Shown: positions 5,775 to 13,059 of the stretch, piece after piece
How positions within the stretch are numbered: position 1 is the first letter of the stretch
Layout of the letters: each line of letters opens with the position of its first letter
From: CALWRM01 sp050309765
Lineage (GTDB): Bacteria > Bacillota > Clostridia > Christensenellales > UBA1750
NCBI GenBank assembly: GCA_050309765.1
Contig: JBNRMU010000094.1
Location: forward strand, 1 to 16,767
Direction of reading: 5' to 3'
Length of the DNA stretch: 16,767 nt
The notes under the pieces: model-generated
What the model was told of the DNA's origin: nothing
The model's input: the letters and a program-made list of their open reading frames with translations, nothing else
Databases searched by the model: none
Made by a program: the position numbers and the translations under genes

Positions 5775-7181
5775 TCACACCTGTGTTGCCAGCGCATACA
5801 GCGCGTGCAGGTAGATGCGGCCGGAGGTGTAAAAGTCCGCAAGGGCCAAGTGCTCGTCGGCCTCGTGCATGCCGCCGGAGCTCTCATTCGGCAGCGCCTC
5901 GGGGCCGAAGGCCACACAGTTTTCCATGCAGCGGGCGTAGGTGCCGCCGCCCATGCTCAAAGGCCTGGCCGTTTCATCGCCGGTGATGCTTTGGTATACC
6001 GAAAGCAGGGTGCTGACCAGCGGATGGTCCGTGGGCAGGTACAGCGGCTCGCTGTAGCTTTGCGTCTGCGCTACAATGCCGCTGCCCTGCAGGGCTCCCT
6101 GGATCAGGCCCAGCACCTGTGCCTGCGTGCTGGTCACGGGCTGGCGAATGTCCAGCGTGGCGCAAAGCCTGCCGTTTTCCAGGCTGCAAAGGCCCAGGTT
6201 CATGGTGAGCGGGCCGGAAGGCTCGTCCGCGATGTCGGCGTTTAGGCCGTGGCCGTCGTAGCCCTTTTCCAGCGGCAGGGCGCGGCTTAAATCGCCCAGC
6301 AGCTTTTGTTCTTTTCCGGACAGGCCAAGGTCGGCCTTCAGCAGCAGCTCCAGCGCGCAGGAAACGGCGTTTTTTCCGTTTTCGGGCATGGCCGCATGGG
6401 AGGCAACGCCAGGCACGTCCACCAGCAGAAGGCCGTCCTTCTCCTCGATGCAAAGGGTGGGCTCCAGCGCCAGCAGGCTGTCTTTTGCTGCGGCCGCGTC
6501 ATTGGGCTTCAGGGTCACAAAACAGTGGTTGGGCACCACGTTGACCACGGTACCGGCCCGGATCGCGCGCACGACGCCGTCTGTGGGATACTCGGCGCTG
6601 AGCGTTACGCGGTGGATGCCCTTTTCGGCATACACCACGGGGAAGCTGCCGTCCGGCGAAAAGCCGTAATCCGGCATGCCGATCTTCTGCTTGTAATAAG
6701 CCATATCCGAGGAACCGCGCTCCTCGTCGCAGCCCATGATCAGGCGTATGCCGTGCTTTAACGGCACGCCCGCTTCCTTTAGGATGCGCAGGGCATACAG
6801 GGACAGGACGCAACCGTTTTTGTCGTCGATCACGCCGCGGCCGTAGAGCTTGCCGTTTTTCAGCACCGGCGCAAAGGGGTCGGATGTCCAACCCTCTCCC
6901 GGGGGCACCACGTCCAGATGGCAGAGGATGCCGAGGGTCTTGTCGCCCCTGCCCAGGTTCACATGGCAGGCATAGCCGTCGACGTCCTCGGCCGCAAGGC
7001 CAAAGTCCGCGGCGCGGCGCAGCATGTAGTCCAGCGCGCGGCGGTTTTCGCGCCCATAGGGGGCGTTTTCCTCCGCCGGCCCGTTCACGGACGGGATGGC
7101 GCACAGCGCGCACAGATCCAGCAGCATCTCCTGCCGATATCGATCGAACAGCTCGTCCAACTTCTGCAAGGCGTCCTTCAT
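5775..7181 (-). CDS. M20 family dipeptidase (PepV/Sapep-like)
   Basis: This 468-residue metallopeptidase of the M20 clan matches the PepV/Sapep dipeptidase group, which cleaves dipeptides in the cytoplasm with two divalent metals. Catalytic-domain motifs are CHLDVVPPG (His88, Asp90), GRGVIDDKNG (bridging Asp119), CDEERGSSD (general base Glu153, metal ligand Glu154), FSPDGSFPV (Asp177) and the C-terminal GGMHEADE (His439). These positions agree closely with the metal ligands known for Lactobacillus PepV. The middle of the protein is the lid/dimerisation-like domain. The start is supported by AAGGGG about 10 bases upstream. A promoter and a GC-rich leader hairpin lie between this gene and the divergent SNF2 gene. 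It probably heads a leftward transcript with mannonate dehydratase, although no shared pathway is evident. Exact substrate preference is unknown. Confidence 0.93.
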   Translation of the reverse strand: MKDALQKLDELFDRYRQEMLLDLCALCAIPSVNGPAEENAPYGRENRRALDYMLRRAADFGLAAEDVDGYACHVNLGRGDKTLGILCHLDVVPPGEGWTSDPFAPVLKNGKLYGRGVIDDKNGCVLSLYALRILKEAGVPLKHGIRLIMGCDEERGSSDMAYYKQKIGMPDYGFSPDGSFPVVYAEKGIHRVTLSAEYPTDGVVRAIRAGTVVNVVPNHCFVTLKPNDAAAAKDSLLALEPTLCIEEKDGLLLVDVPGVASHAAMPENGKNAVSCALELLLKADLGLSGKEQKLLGDLSRALPLEKGYDGHGLNADIADEPSGPLTMNLGLCSLENGRLCATLDIRQPVTSTQAQVLGLIQGALQGSGIVAQTQSYSEPLYLPTDHPLVSTLLSVYQSITGDETARPLSMGGGTYARCMENCVAFGPEALPNESSGGMHEADEHLALADFYTSGRIYLHALYALATQV

Positions 7182-7199
7182 GTTGTTTCAACCCCTTTT

Positions 7200-7220
7200 G
7201 CCCGCCGCCGACCGGCGGGC
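7200..7220 (-). promoter_or_regulatory. GC-rich hairpin next to the dipeptidase ribosome site
   Basis: GCCCGCCG (7200-7207) and CGGCGGGC (7213-7220) form a perfect 8-bp stem with a 5-base loop. Read leftward it ends 2-3 bases before the AAGGGG ribosome site of the dipeptidase gene, so it could affect translation or mRNA stability. Read rightward it is followed by GTGTTTT, a weak terminator-like tail. Confidence 0.45.
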
Positions 7221-7264
7221 GTGTTTTCCGGCCGCAGGGCGCGGCCCGTTTCTTCCTATGATAT

Positions 7265-7293
7265 ATCCTACCCTATTTTGGCGCTGTTGTCAT
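7265..7293 (-). promoter_or_regulatory. Candidate leftward promoter of the dipeptidase gene
   Basis: On the minus strand, ATGACA (-35, plus 7288-7293) and TAGGAT (-10, plus 7265-7270) are exactly 17 bases apart, about 85 bases upstream of the dipeptidase start. Neither box is perfect, but the spacing and position fit. Confidence 0.5.
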
Positions 7294-7403
7294 CCGGCAT
7301 TTTCTTATGCCCGCGCAGCAAAGGGTTTTGGCCGGCGGCCGTAGAATTATTATGTTTACCAAAATGCAAGGCGATTAAGGCGGAAAGGAGCGTGCGCAAA
7401 GAG

Positions 7404-10400
7404 ATGGATCGGAACGATCTTCTGCGCCTGGGCCTGCAGGAAGCGGCGGTGCAGCGGGCCCAGCGCCTGGTTCTGAACGGACAGCTGCGCGAGTTTTCCT
7501 GCGCCGGCGAGGGCGACTTTCGCGCCCGCGTGGAGCTCGTCAAGGGCAGCGCCCAGGTATTCGTGCGCGAAAACAGGGCCGGCGCGCCCGCCTTGTACGG
7601 CTGCAGCCTGTGCGGCACGGGCCCGCAGCCTTGCGAGCATGCAGCCGCGCTGCTGCTTGCCCTAAGCCCTGCGCGGCGGGACGAGCTGCTGGCGCGCAGC
7701 CGCAGTCAGCTGGCGCAGGCGCTGCTGGAGCACTTTGGCCGCAGCCTGCCCCTTTCCCGGGACGCCTGCCTGCAGCTGGAAGTGCACCTGCAAACGGACG
7801 AAAACGGCCCCGCGCGCGTGGCTCTGCGCATAGGGATCGGCCGCATGTACGTGGTGCGCGGCCTGCACAACTTTCTGGAACGTTACTTTGCGCAAAAGGG
7901 CGTTATCCGCCTGGGCAAAAGCCTCGAGATCGACACGCAGACGCAGTGCTTTGCCCCGGAAGCGGAAAAGCTGCTCTCCCTTTTGCTGCTGTTTTGCCGT
8001 TCGCGCGCCCTGGCCCTGGAAACGGAGGAAGTGCCCGGCAAGGTCCTGCCCCTGGAGGACGGCCAGCTTGCACAGCTGCTGGAGGCGCTGGCCGACCAGC
8101 CGTTTTTTCTCATCTTGTCTGGCGTCAGCCGCCGCGTGCTGGGCGTACACGGAGAAAAACTGGACGCCCACCTGCGCTTTTATCTGCGCGGCGATGTGAT
8201 CGAGCTGGAGGCGAAGCTGCCGGGCGAAATCGCGCCGCTGACCAGGGACGGCCGCTTCGTGTTCGCCCGCGACTGCGTCTATCGCTTAAGCGACGCGCAG
8301 CTCAGCCTGCTCAAGCCCTTCTTTCTCCGCGGCGACCACCTGCTGTGCCATTTCCGGCGCGAGGAAGGCGAGGAGCTTTTGAGCGAGATGCTGCCCTTAA
8401 GCCTTGCGGGCGGCTGTGTGGAGCTGGACGACAGCCTGCGCGCCCAGGCCGATGGCGGGCAGCTTGCGGTGCGGGTCGATCTGGACGCCGCGGATGGCCA
8501 GCTGCTGGCGCGGCTCAGGTTCTGCTACGACGCGATCACCATAGACCCCTTCCGGCCGGGCGCGCGTGCGGGCTCGCTGCTGCTGCGCGATCTGGCGGCG
8601 GAAAAGCAGGTGCTGGACCTGCTGGCTTCCTACGGCTTTTTGGTGCGGCCGGGCGAGGCGCATTTGAGCGACGCGCCCAGCTGTTATCGCTTTTTGAGCA
8701 GCGGCATCGACGAATTGCAGGCGCTGGCCGAGGTGTATGCAGCGCGGGCCCTTTTGCGGCTCAAGCCCCGGCGGCAGCGCCCCAGCGGCCGTCTATTCCG
8801 CCGCGGCAGCCGGCTGTATCTGGAGCTGGAAATGGAAGAGATACAGCCGCAGGACTATGAGGAGATCTTCCGTTCCCTGCGGGAAAAGAAGCAGTATGTG
8901 CGTCTGAGATCAGGCCTGTTCTTAACGTTGGACGAGCGCGATGGCTGGCAGGACGTGTATTCCCTCCTGCAGGAGAGTGATTCCGTGGGGCCGGACGGCG
9001 TCTCCTTTTCGCTGGCCCGCGCCGGCTATCTGCCCGAGCTGCTGCAAAAAACCGGCCTTTCCCTCCGCGCAGAGGACGGCGTGCTGGATGTGCACAGGCG
9101 TCTGCTTGCGCCCGCCGCGCCCGCCTGCCCCATCGAAGGGCTCAGGCCCTACCAGACGCGGGGCTTTGCCTGGCTCTGCGCCCTGGCGGAACTCAATCTC
9201 GGCGGCATACTTGCCGACGACATGGGCCTTGGCAAGACCGTGCAGGTGCTTGCCCTGCTTTTGCATAGGAAACAAAGCGGCGCGTCCCTTCCCAGCCTGG
9301 TGGTGGCGCCCACCTCTTTGGTCTATAACTGGTTTTATGAGATCCGCCGCTTCGCGCCGGCGCTTTCCACTCAGGTTTTGCTGGGGCAAAAGGGCGAGCG
9401 CCGCACGCAGCTTGCGGACCTTGAAGGCGTGGACGTGGTGCTGTGCTCCTATGCCCAGCTGCGGCGCGACATGGACCTGCTTTCCGATATCGACTGGGAC
9501 GTTGCCGTGCTGGACGAGGCCCAGCAGATCAAAAACGCCGCCTCCGTCGGCGCGGAAGCGGCGCGCCGCCTGCGTGCGCAGGCGCGCTTTGCCCTGACCG
9601 GCACGCCCATGGAAAACCACCTGGGCGAATTGTGGTCGCTGGTGGACTTCTGCCTGCCCGGTTACCTGCGCAGCCAGAGCGCCTTTTTGCAGAGCTACGG
9701 CGAGGGGCAAAACCTAGAAACGCTGTACGCAAGGCTCCAGCCCTTTTTGATGCGCCGCGTCAAGGCGGACGTTCTGCAGGAGCTGCCCGACAAGCTGGAG
9801 CAGACCTTTTACTGCCGCCTTGCCGACGAGCAGCGCCGCCTGTACGAGGCCGAGCTTCTGCGCGCGCGCGACCTGGTGGAAAGGGCGCGGGCAGCGGGCA
9901 CGCTCTCGCGCCAGAACTTCGAGGTTTTATCTCTGCTGACGCGGCTTCGGCAGATCTGCTGCCATCCGCTGCTCTGCTACGACGGCTATGCGGGCGCCAG
10001 CGGCAAGCTGGAGCTGCTGGAGCAGCTTTTGACCTCCCTGCTGGAGGGCGGGCACCGGGTGCTGGTGTTTTCGCAGTTTACCTCCATGCTGGCCCTGATC
10101 CGCCAGCGGCTGGACGCGCTTGCACTCCCCTATCTGTACCTGGACGGCGATACGCCGGCCAAGGAACGCCTCTCCCTGGTGGAGCGCTTCAACGCCCGCG
10201 AATGTCCCCTGTTTTTGATCAGCCTGCGGGCCGGCGGCTTCGGCCTGAACCTGACCGCCGCGGACAGCGTGATCCACTACGATCCCTGGTGGAACCCGGC
10301 GGTGGAGGACCAGGCAACAGACCGCGCCCACCGCATCGGGCAAACAAAGGAAGTGAGCGTGTTCAAGCTCATCTCCGAAAACAGCATAGAGGAAAAGGTG

Positions 10401-10508
10401 CTGCGCCTGCAGGAGGAAAAAAAGACGCTCATCGACGCCGTGGTGCGCCCGGGCGAGGCCGTGCCGCAGTCGCTGACCGCCAGCGAATTGCTGTCGCTGT
10501 TCGGCTGA
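7404..10508 (+). CDS. SWIM zinc-finger + SNF2 family helicase-like ATPase
   Basis: This 1034-residue SWI2/SNF2-family protein of the bacterial RapA/HepA-like type is a DNA-dependent ATPase and probable double-strand DNA translocase. A SWIM-like zinc finger lies near the N-terminus: Cys67, Cys70, Cys77 and His79 in GCSLCGTGPQPCEHAAALLL. Classical SWIM is CxC-CxH, so the CxxC spacing is a variant. The stretch from about 100 to 560 fits the bacterial SNF2-associated region. The motor follows: DDMGLGKT (605-612, Walker A), LVVAPTSLVYNW, DEAQ (704-707, Walker B), LTGTPMENHLGELWSLVDF, then the second lobe with FSQFTSM, SLRAGGFGLNLTAAD and the arginine-finger motif QATDRAHRIGQ (970-980). All motor residues look intact. 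ATG 7404 follows AAAGGAG by 13 bases; a GTG at 7392 would be too close. The role in bacteria is unclear, and no defence-system partner genes are adjacent. Confidence 0.93.
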   Translation: MDRNDLLRLGLQEAAVQRAQRLVLNGQLREFSCAGEGDFRARVELVKGSAQVFVRENRAGAPALYGCSLCGTGPQPCEHAAALLLALSPARRDELLARSRSQLAQALLEHFGRSLPLSRDACLQLEVHLQTDENGPARVALRIGIGRMYVVRGLHNFLERYFAQKGVIRLGKSLEIDTQTQCFAPEAEKLLSLLLLFCRSRALALETEEVPGKVLPLEDGQLAQLLEALADQPFFLILSGVSRRVLGVHGEKLDAHLRFYLRGDVIELEAKLPGEIAPLTRDGRFVFARDCVYRLSDAQLSLLKPFFLRGDHLLCHFRREEGEELLSEMLPLSLAGGCVELDDSLRAQADGGQLAVRVDLDAADGQLLARLRFCYDAITIDPFRPGARAGSLLLRDLAAEKQVLDLLASYGFLVRPGEAHLSDAPSCYRFLSSGIDELQALAEVYAARALLRLKPRRQRPSGRLFRRGSRLYLELEMEEIQPQDYEEIFRSLREKKQYVRLRSGLFLTLDERDGWQDVYSLLQESDSVGPDGVSFSLARAGYLPELLQKTGLSLRAEDGVLDVHRRLLAPAAPACPIEGLRPYQTRGFAWLCALAELNLGGILADDMGLGKTVQVLALLLHRKQSGASLPSLVVAPTSLVYNWFYEIRRFAPALSTQVLLGQKGERRTQLADLEGVDVVLCSYAQLRRDMDLLSDIDWDVAVLDEAQQIKNAASVGAEAARRLRAQARFALTGTPMENHLGELWSLVDFCLPGYLRSQSAFLQSYGEGQNLETLYARLQPFLMRRVKADVLQELPDKLEQTFYCRLADEQRRLYEAELLRARDLVERARAAGTLSRQNFEVLSLLTRLRQICCHPLLCYDGYAGASGKLELLEQLLTSLLEGGHRVLVFSQFTSMLALIRQRLDALALPYLYLDGDTPAKERLSLVERFNARECPLFLISLRAGGFGLNLTAADSVIHYDPWWNPAVEDQATDRAHRIGQTKEVSVFKLISENSIEEKVLRLQEEKKTLIDAVVRPGEAVPQSLTASELLSLFG

Positions 10509-10525
10509 GGCAAATCGCATATAAA

Positions 10526-10544
10526 CCCGCCCTTATCCGGCGGG
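10526..10544 (+). terminator. Hairpin after the SNF2 gene, weak terminator candidate
   Basis: CCCGCC (10526-10531) pairs with GGCGGG (10539-10544) around a 7-base loop, 17 bases after the SNF2 stop codon. Rightward it is followed by CAAAACGG, without a T tract, so intrinsic termination is doubtful. Leftward it is followed by TTTATAT. Confidence 0.35.
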
Positions 10545-10554
10545 CAAAACGGCC

Positions 10555-10582
10555 TTGGCAAGGCGCAAAAAACGATTATAAT
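10555..10582 (+). promoter_or_regulatory. Promoter of the cation transporter gene
   Basis: TTGGCA (10555-10560) and a consensus TATAAT (10577-10582), 16 bases apart, lie in an A/T-rich island unlike the GC-rich surroundings. They stand about 50 bases upstream of the transporter start. Confidence 0.75.
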
Positions 10583-10632
10583 AATAATTGGTATATATCG
10601 ATTTATGCCAAATGGAAAGGTCTGATTTTTGC

Positions 10633-11778
10633 ATGGAAAACCGCCAAATCTCTCCCGACATGCGGTTAACGGCCCAGAGCCGCGAAAAAGCAATCGTGCG
10701 TACCAGCGTCATCGGCATCGCGGCCAACGTGCTGCTGGCTGCCTTCAAGGCCGTCATCGGCCTGACCGCAAACTCCATCGCCGTGGTGCTGGACGCCGTC
10801 AACAACCTGAGCGATGCTCTGTCCTCGGTCATCACCATCGTGGGTACGAAGCTGGCCGGCAAGGCGCCCAACGCCAAGCATCCCTTGGGCTACGGCCGCA
10901 TCGAGTATCTGACCGCCATGATCGTATCGGGCCTGGTGCTGTACGCCGGCATCACCGCCTTTACCGAGTCCGTGGATAAGATCCTGCATCCGGTGGAGCC
11001 CAGCTATTCGGTCACGGCGCTTGTCATCATCGCCGCCGCCGTGCTGGTGAAGGTGTTCCTCGGCCGCTACGTCAAGTCCACCGGCGAAAGGGTCAACAGC
11101 GGCTCGCTCGTGGCCGCGGGCTCGGACGCCATGTCCGACGCCATCCTCTCCGCCTCGGTGCTGCTCTGCGCCCTGGTGTACAAGATCTTCGGTCTCAGCC
11201 TTGAGGCCTACGTCGGCATCGTCATTGCCGTGTTCATCATCAAGGCCGGCATCGAGATGATGCGCGATACCCTCAACGACATCCTCGGCAGCCGCACGGA
11301 TAAGGAGCTGGCCGTCGCCATCAAAAAGACCCTGTGCGAGGATGAGGCCGTGCAGGGCGCCTTTGACCTGTACCTGTACAACTACGGCCCGGACAAAAAC
11401 TACGGCTCCGTGCATGTGGAGGTGGACGAAAGCCTCACCGCCCGCGAGATCGACGCCCTGGACCGCCGCCTGCAGTCAAGCGTGTACCTAAAGCACGGCG
11501 TGATCCTGACCGGCATCGGCCTGTACAGCGTCAACGCCGGCGGCAGCGCCGCCGAAAAGATGCGCCGCCAGGTGATGGAAACCGTCATGGCCCACGACTA
11601 CGCCATGCAGTTCCACGGCTTTTATGCCGACGAAGCCAACAAGCACATGAGCTTTGACGTTGTCTTCAGCTTTGAATGCGACCGCGAAGCCGCCCTGTGC
11701 GAATTGCAGAAGGAAGTGCAGGCGCTGTACCCGGATTACGACATACTCATCCAGCCGGACGTCGACATCAGCGAATGA
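10633..11778 (+). CDS. Cation diffusion facilitator transporter, probable Mn-type
   Basis: This 381-residue inner-membrane metal/proton antiporter of the CDF family exports divalent cations. Membrane segments begin near residue 22. The TM2 site reads LDAVNNLSDALSS (Asp54, Asn57, Asp61) and the TM5 site reads GSDAMSDAILS (Asp165, Asp169). The histidine of the zinc-type HxxxD motif is absent, which points to manganese or iron rather than zinc by family knowledge; this is an inference. GYGRIEYL (about 95-102) follows TM2, as in the family. The usual length is near 300. Here a normal cytoplasmic dimerisation domain (about 223-295) is followed by a further domain of similar size (about 306-381), apparently a second copy. 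GGAAAGG is 12 bases from ATG 10633, and an in-frame ATG at 10612 is possible. It has its own promoter and terminator. Confidence 0.92.
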   Translation: MENRQISPDMRLTAQSREKAIVRTSVIGIAANVLLAAFKAVIGLTANSIAVVLDAVNNLSDALSSVITIVGTKLAGKAPNAKHPLGYGRIEYLTAMIVSGLVLYAGITAFTESVDKILHPVEPSYSVTALVIIAAAVLVKVFLGRYVKSTGERVNSGSLVAAGSDAMSDAILSASVLLCALVYKIFGLSLEAYVGIVIAVFIIKAGIEMMRDTLNDILGSRTDKELAVAIKKTLCEDEAVQGAFDLYLYNYGPDKNYGSVHVEVDESLTAREIDALDRRLQSSVYLKHGVILTGIGLYSVNAGGSAAEKMRRQVMETVMAHDYAMQFHGFYADEANKHMSFDVVFSFECDREAALCELQKEVQALYPDYDILIQPDVDISE

Positions 11779-11780
11779 GC

Positions 11781-11796
11781 TTTTGCGTACGCAAAA
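11781..11796. repeat. Perfect 16-bp palindrome after the transporter stop codon
   Basis: TTTTGCGTACGCAAAA is a perfect palindrome starting three bases after the TGA of the transporter gene. Its right arm shares the A run with the left flank of the terminator at 11793, so the two structures could compete if both form in RNA. Confidence 0.6.
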
Positions 11797-11840
11797 AAGG
11801 AAGGCGGACGGGTTTTCCGTCCTGCCTTCCTTTTTGTTTG
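11793..11840. terminator. Bidirectional terminator between convergent genes
   Basis: GGAAGGC-GGACGG (11799-11811) pairs with CCGTCC-T-GCCTTCC (11817-11830) with one bulged T. The stem is flanked by AAAAAA on the left and TTTTTGTTT on the right. This symmetrical form serves both the rightward transporter gene and the leftward GH105-type gene, which stops at 11846. Confidence 0.88.
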
Positions 11841-11845
11841 CCCGC

Positions 11846-12832
11846 TTATTTTCCCAGCAGCTTTTCGCGCCAGGCCTGCATCATGATGAAGCTGGCCTGC
11901 GCCTCGGCCGAGGTGCCGGAGGATACGAAGTCCGGGCAGCCGCACACATCGTGCAGGATGCCGAAGGCATCCACCTTTGTGCACATGGTCGCGTAGGCCT
12001 TCTCGGCGTTTTCAAGAGTCTTGCCGCCATCCTCCGGCAGCCAGCCCTCGTACAATCCGCGATAGGCGGCGACGGCGGCCATCATGGCGGAGGTGCCGTC
12101 CACAAAGCTTTGCTCATCGTTTACTATGTCGTGGAACAGCCCGTCCTGCCGGCGGTAGGGCGCAAGGGCGGTTAGCATGGCAACGGCCTTTTGCCGCATG
12201 GATGTGCAAACGTCGTCTCTTCCCTGTGCCTCCGCTAAGGCAGCCACGCGCACCATGCCCATCAGGGCCCAGCCGTTGCCCGTGGCCCAGAGGAGCTTGC
12301 GCACGAAGCGGGAGGAACCAACATCGTAAATGTGGTACAAAAGGCCGGTTTCTTTGTCCTGCAGGTAGTGCAGATGGCCTTCGATCTGCAGGGCGGCGTC
12401 GTCCACCTCGCCCATGGCGGCCAGGAACGGCGGCGCCATGTAGCAGGCGTCCACCCACAGCTGGTCGGCGGTGTACTCCGGATAAAAGGAAATCTCGTTG
12501 TGGAAGATGACGCCCTCCCTGGTGCGGGGGGCCTTGGTTTTTAAGTACGCGAGCATCCTGTCCGCGCCCTCTTTGTAGAAGGGATCGCCCGTTTTTTCGT
12601 AGGCGCGCAACACCGGCTCGCCGTTGGCGGCGGGATCGGTGCAGGCGATGTTGCTGCCGGTCACGGCCAGGCGGCCGTCCTTGGTCTGGCGCAGTATGGC
12701 GTCGTGGGCCATGCAGATATACAGCTGCTCCTGCCCCGCCTCGTACAGCGCCTGGGCGCAAACGCCCTGCTCCCAAGGGTAGCGCTGGATGGCCAGCATG
12801 GCGCCCATCACTTTTTTCGCAATCTCGTTCAT
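11846..12832 (-). CDS. Glycoside hydrolase family 88/105 unsaturated uronyl hydrolase
   Basis: This 328-residue (alpha/alpha)6-barrel enzyme of the GH88/GH105 type removes the 4,5-unsaturated uronic acid left at the non-reducing end of oligosaccharides by polysaccharide lyases. Motifs are QRYPWEQGV near the N-terminus, QLWVDACYMAPPFLAAMG (about 124-141) with Asp128 as the expected catalytic acid, LLWATGNGWALMGM (about 180-193), and GTSAEAQASFIMM near the C-terminus. The Arg of the common WxRGNGW form is Thr184 here, as in some subgroups. No signal peptide is seen, so it should act on imported oligosaccharides in the cytoplasm. AAGGGG lies 8 bases before the start. It is divergent from a LacI-type regulator, with a promoter in between, which suggests substrate-dependent control. 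Whether it prefers galacturonyl or glucuronyl substrates cannot be told. Confidence 0.88.
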   Translation of the reverse strand: MNEIAKKVMGAMLAIQRYPWEQGVCAQALYEAGQEQLYICMAHDAILRQTKDGRLAVTGSNIACTDPAANGEPVLRAYEKTGDPFYKEGADRMLAYLKTKAPRTREGVIFHNEISFYPEYTADQLWVDACYMAPPFLAAMGEVDDAALQIEGHLHYLQDKETGLLYHIYDVGSSRFVRKLLWATGNGWALMGMVRVAALAEAQGRDDVCTSMRQKAVAMLTALAPYRRQDGLFHDIVNDEQSFVDGTSAMMAAVAAYRGLYEGWLPEDGGKTLENAEKAYATMCTKVDAFGILHDVCGCPDFVSSGTSAEAQASFIMMQAWREKLLGK

Positions 12833-12899
12833 GTTTCATGCCCCTTTTTTCAAGCGTTTTTGCCCGGCACGGCCGGAGTTTTCCATCGGATACAACTTT

Positions 12900-12928
12900 A
12901 GCATACCACAGCGGCAAACGGCCTTCAA
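12900..12928 (-). promoter_or_regulatory. Leftward promoter of the GH105-type gene
   Basis: On the minus strand, TTGAAG (-35, plus 12923-12928), a 17-base spacer and an extended -10 TGG-TATGCT (TATGCT at plus 12900-12905) lie about 70 bases before the gene start. The spacer contains TTTGCCGCTGT, nearly repeated downstream of the divergent LacI promoter. Confidence 0.65.
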
Positions 12929-12980
12929 GGGCGCAAAAAAGCAAAATCCTCGTGCCGCGCCGATGTTTCGCTCTATTATC

Positions 12981-13009
12981 TTGACAAGGACGGCGGACAA
13001 TGCTATGGT
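12981..13009 (+). promoter_or_regulatory. Promoter of the LacI-family regulator gene
   Basis: A perfect TTGACA (12981-12986), a 17-base spacer and an extended -10 TGC-TATGGT (13001-13009) precede the regulator gene by about 50 bases. TTTGCCGTTGT (13013-13023), inside a TGCC-N8-GGCA inverted repeat (13015-13030), overlaps the likely start of transcription and is a candidate operator. Confidence 0.75.
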
Positions 13010-13059
13010 GTATTTGCCGTTGTTAAGGCAGCATCTGCGGGAAACGGAGGGAAAAAACG

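Noticed and set aside
6918..7403. N-terminal extension of the SNF2 protein by 162 codons
   Set aside because: It is antisense to the dipeptidase gene and lies upstream of the ribosome site AAAGGAG at 7384-7390; the sequence has no SNF2-related features.
7404..10508. Membership of the SNF2 protein in a DISARM- or RapA-type defence/repair cassette
   Set aside because: No DNA methylase, DUF1998, PLD nuclease or RNA polymerase-linked neighbour is present in the window; the flanking genes are a dipeptidase and a cation transporter.
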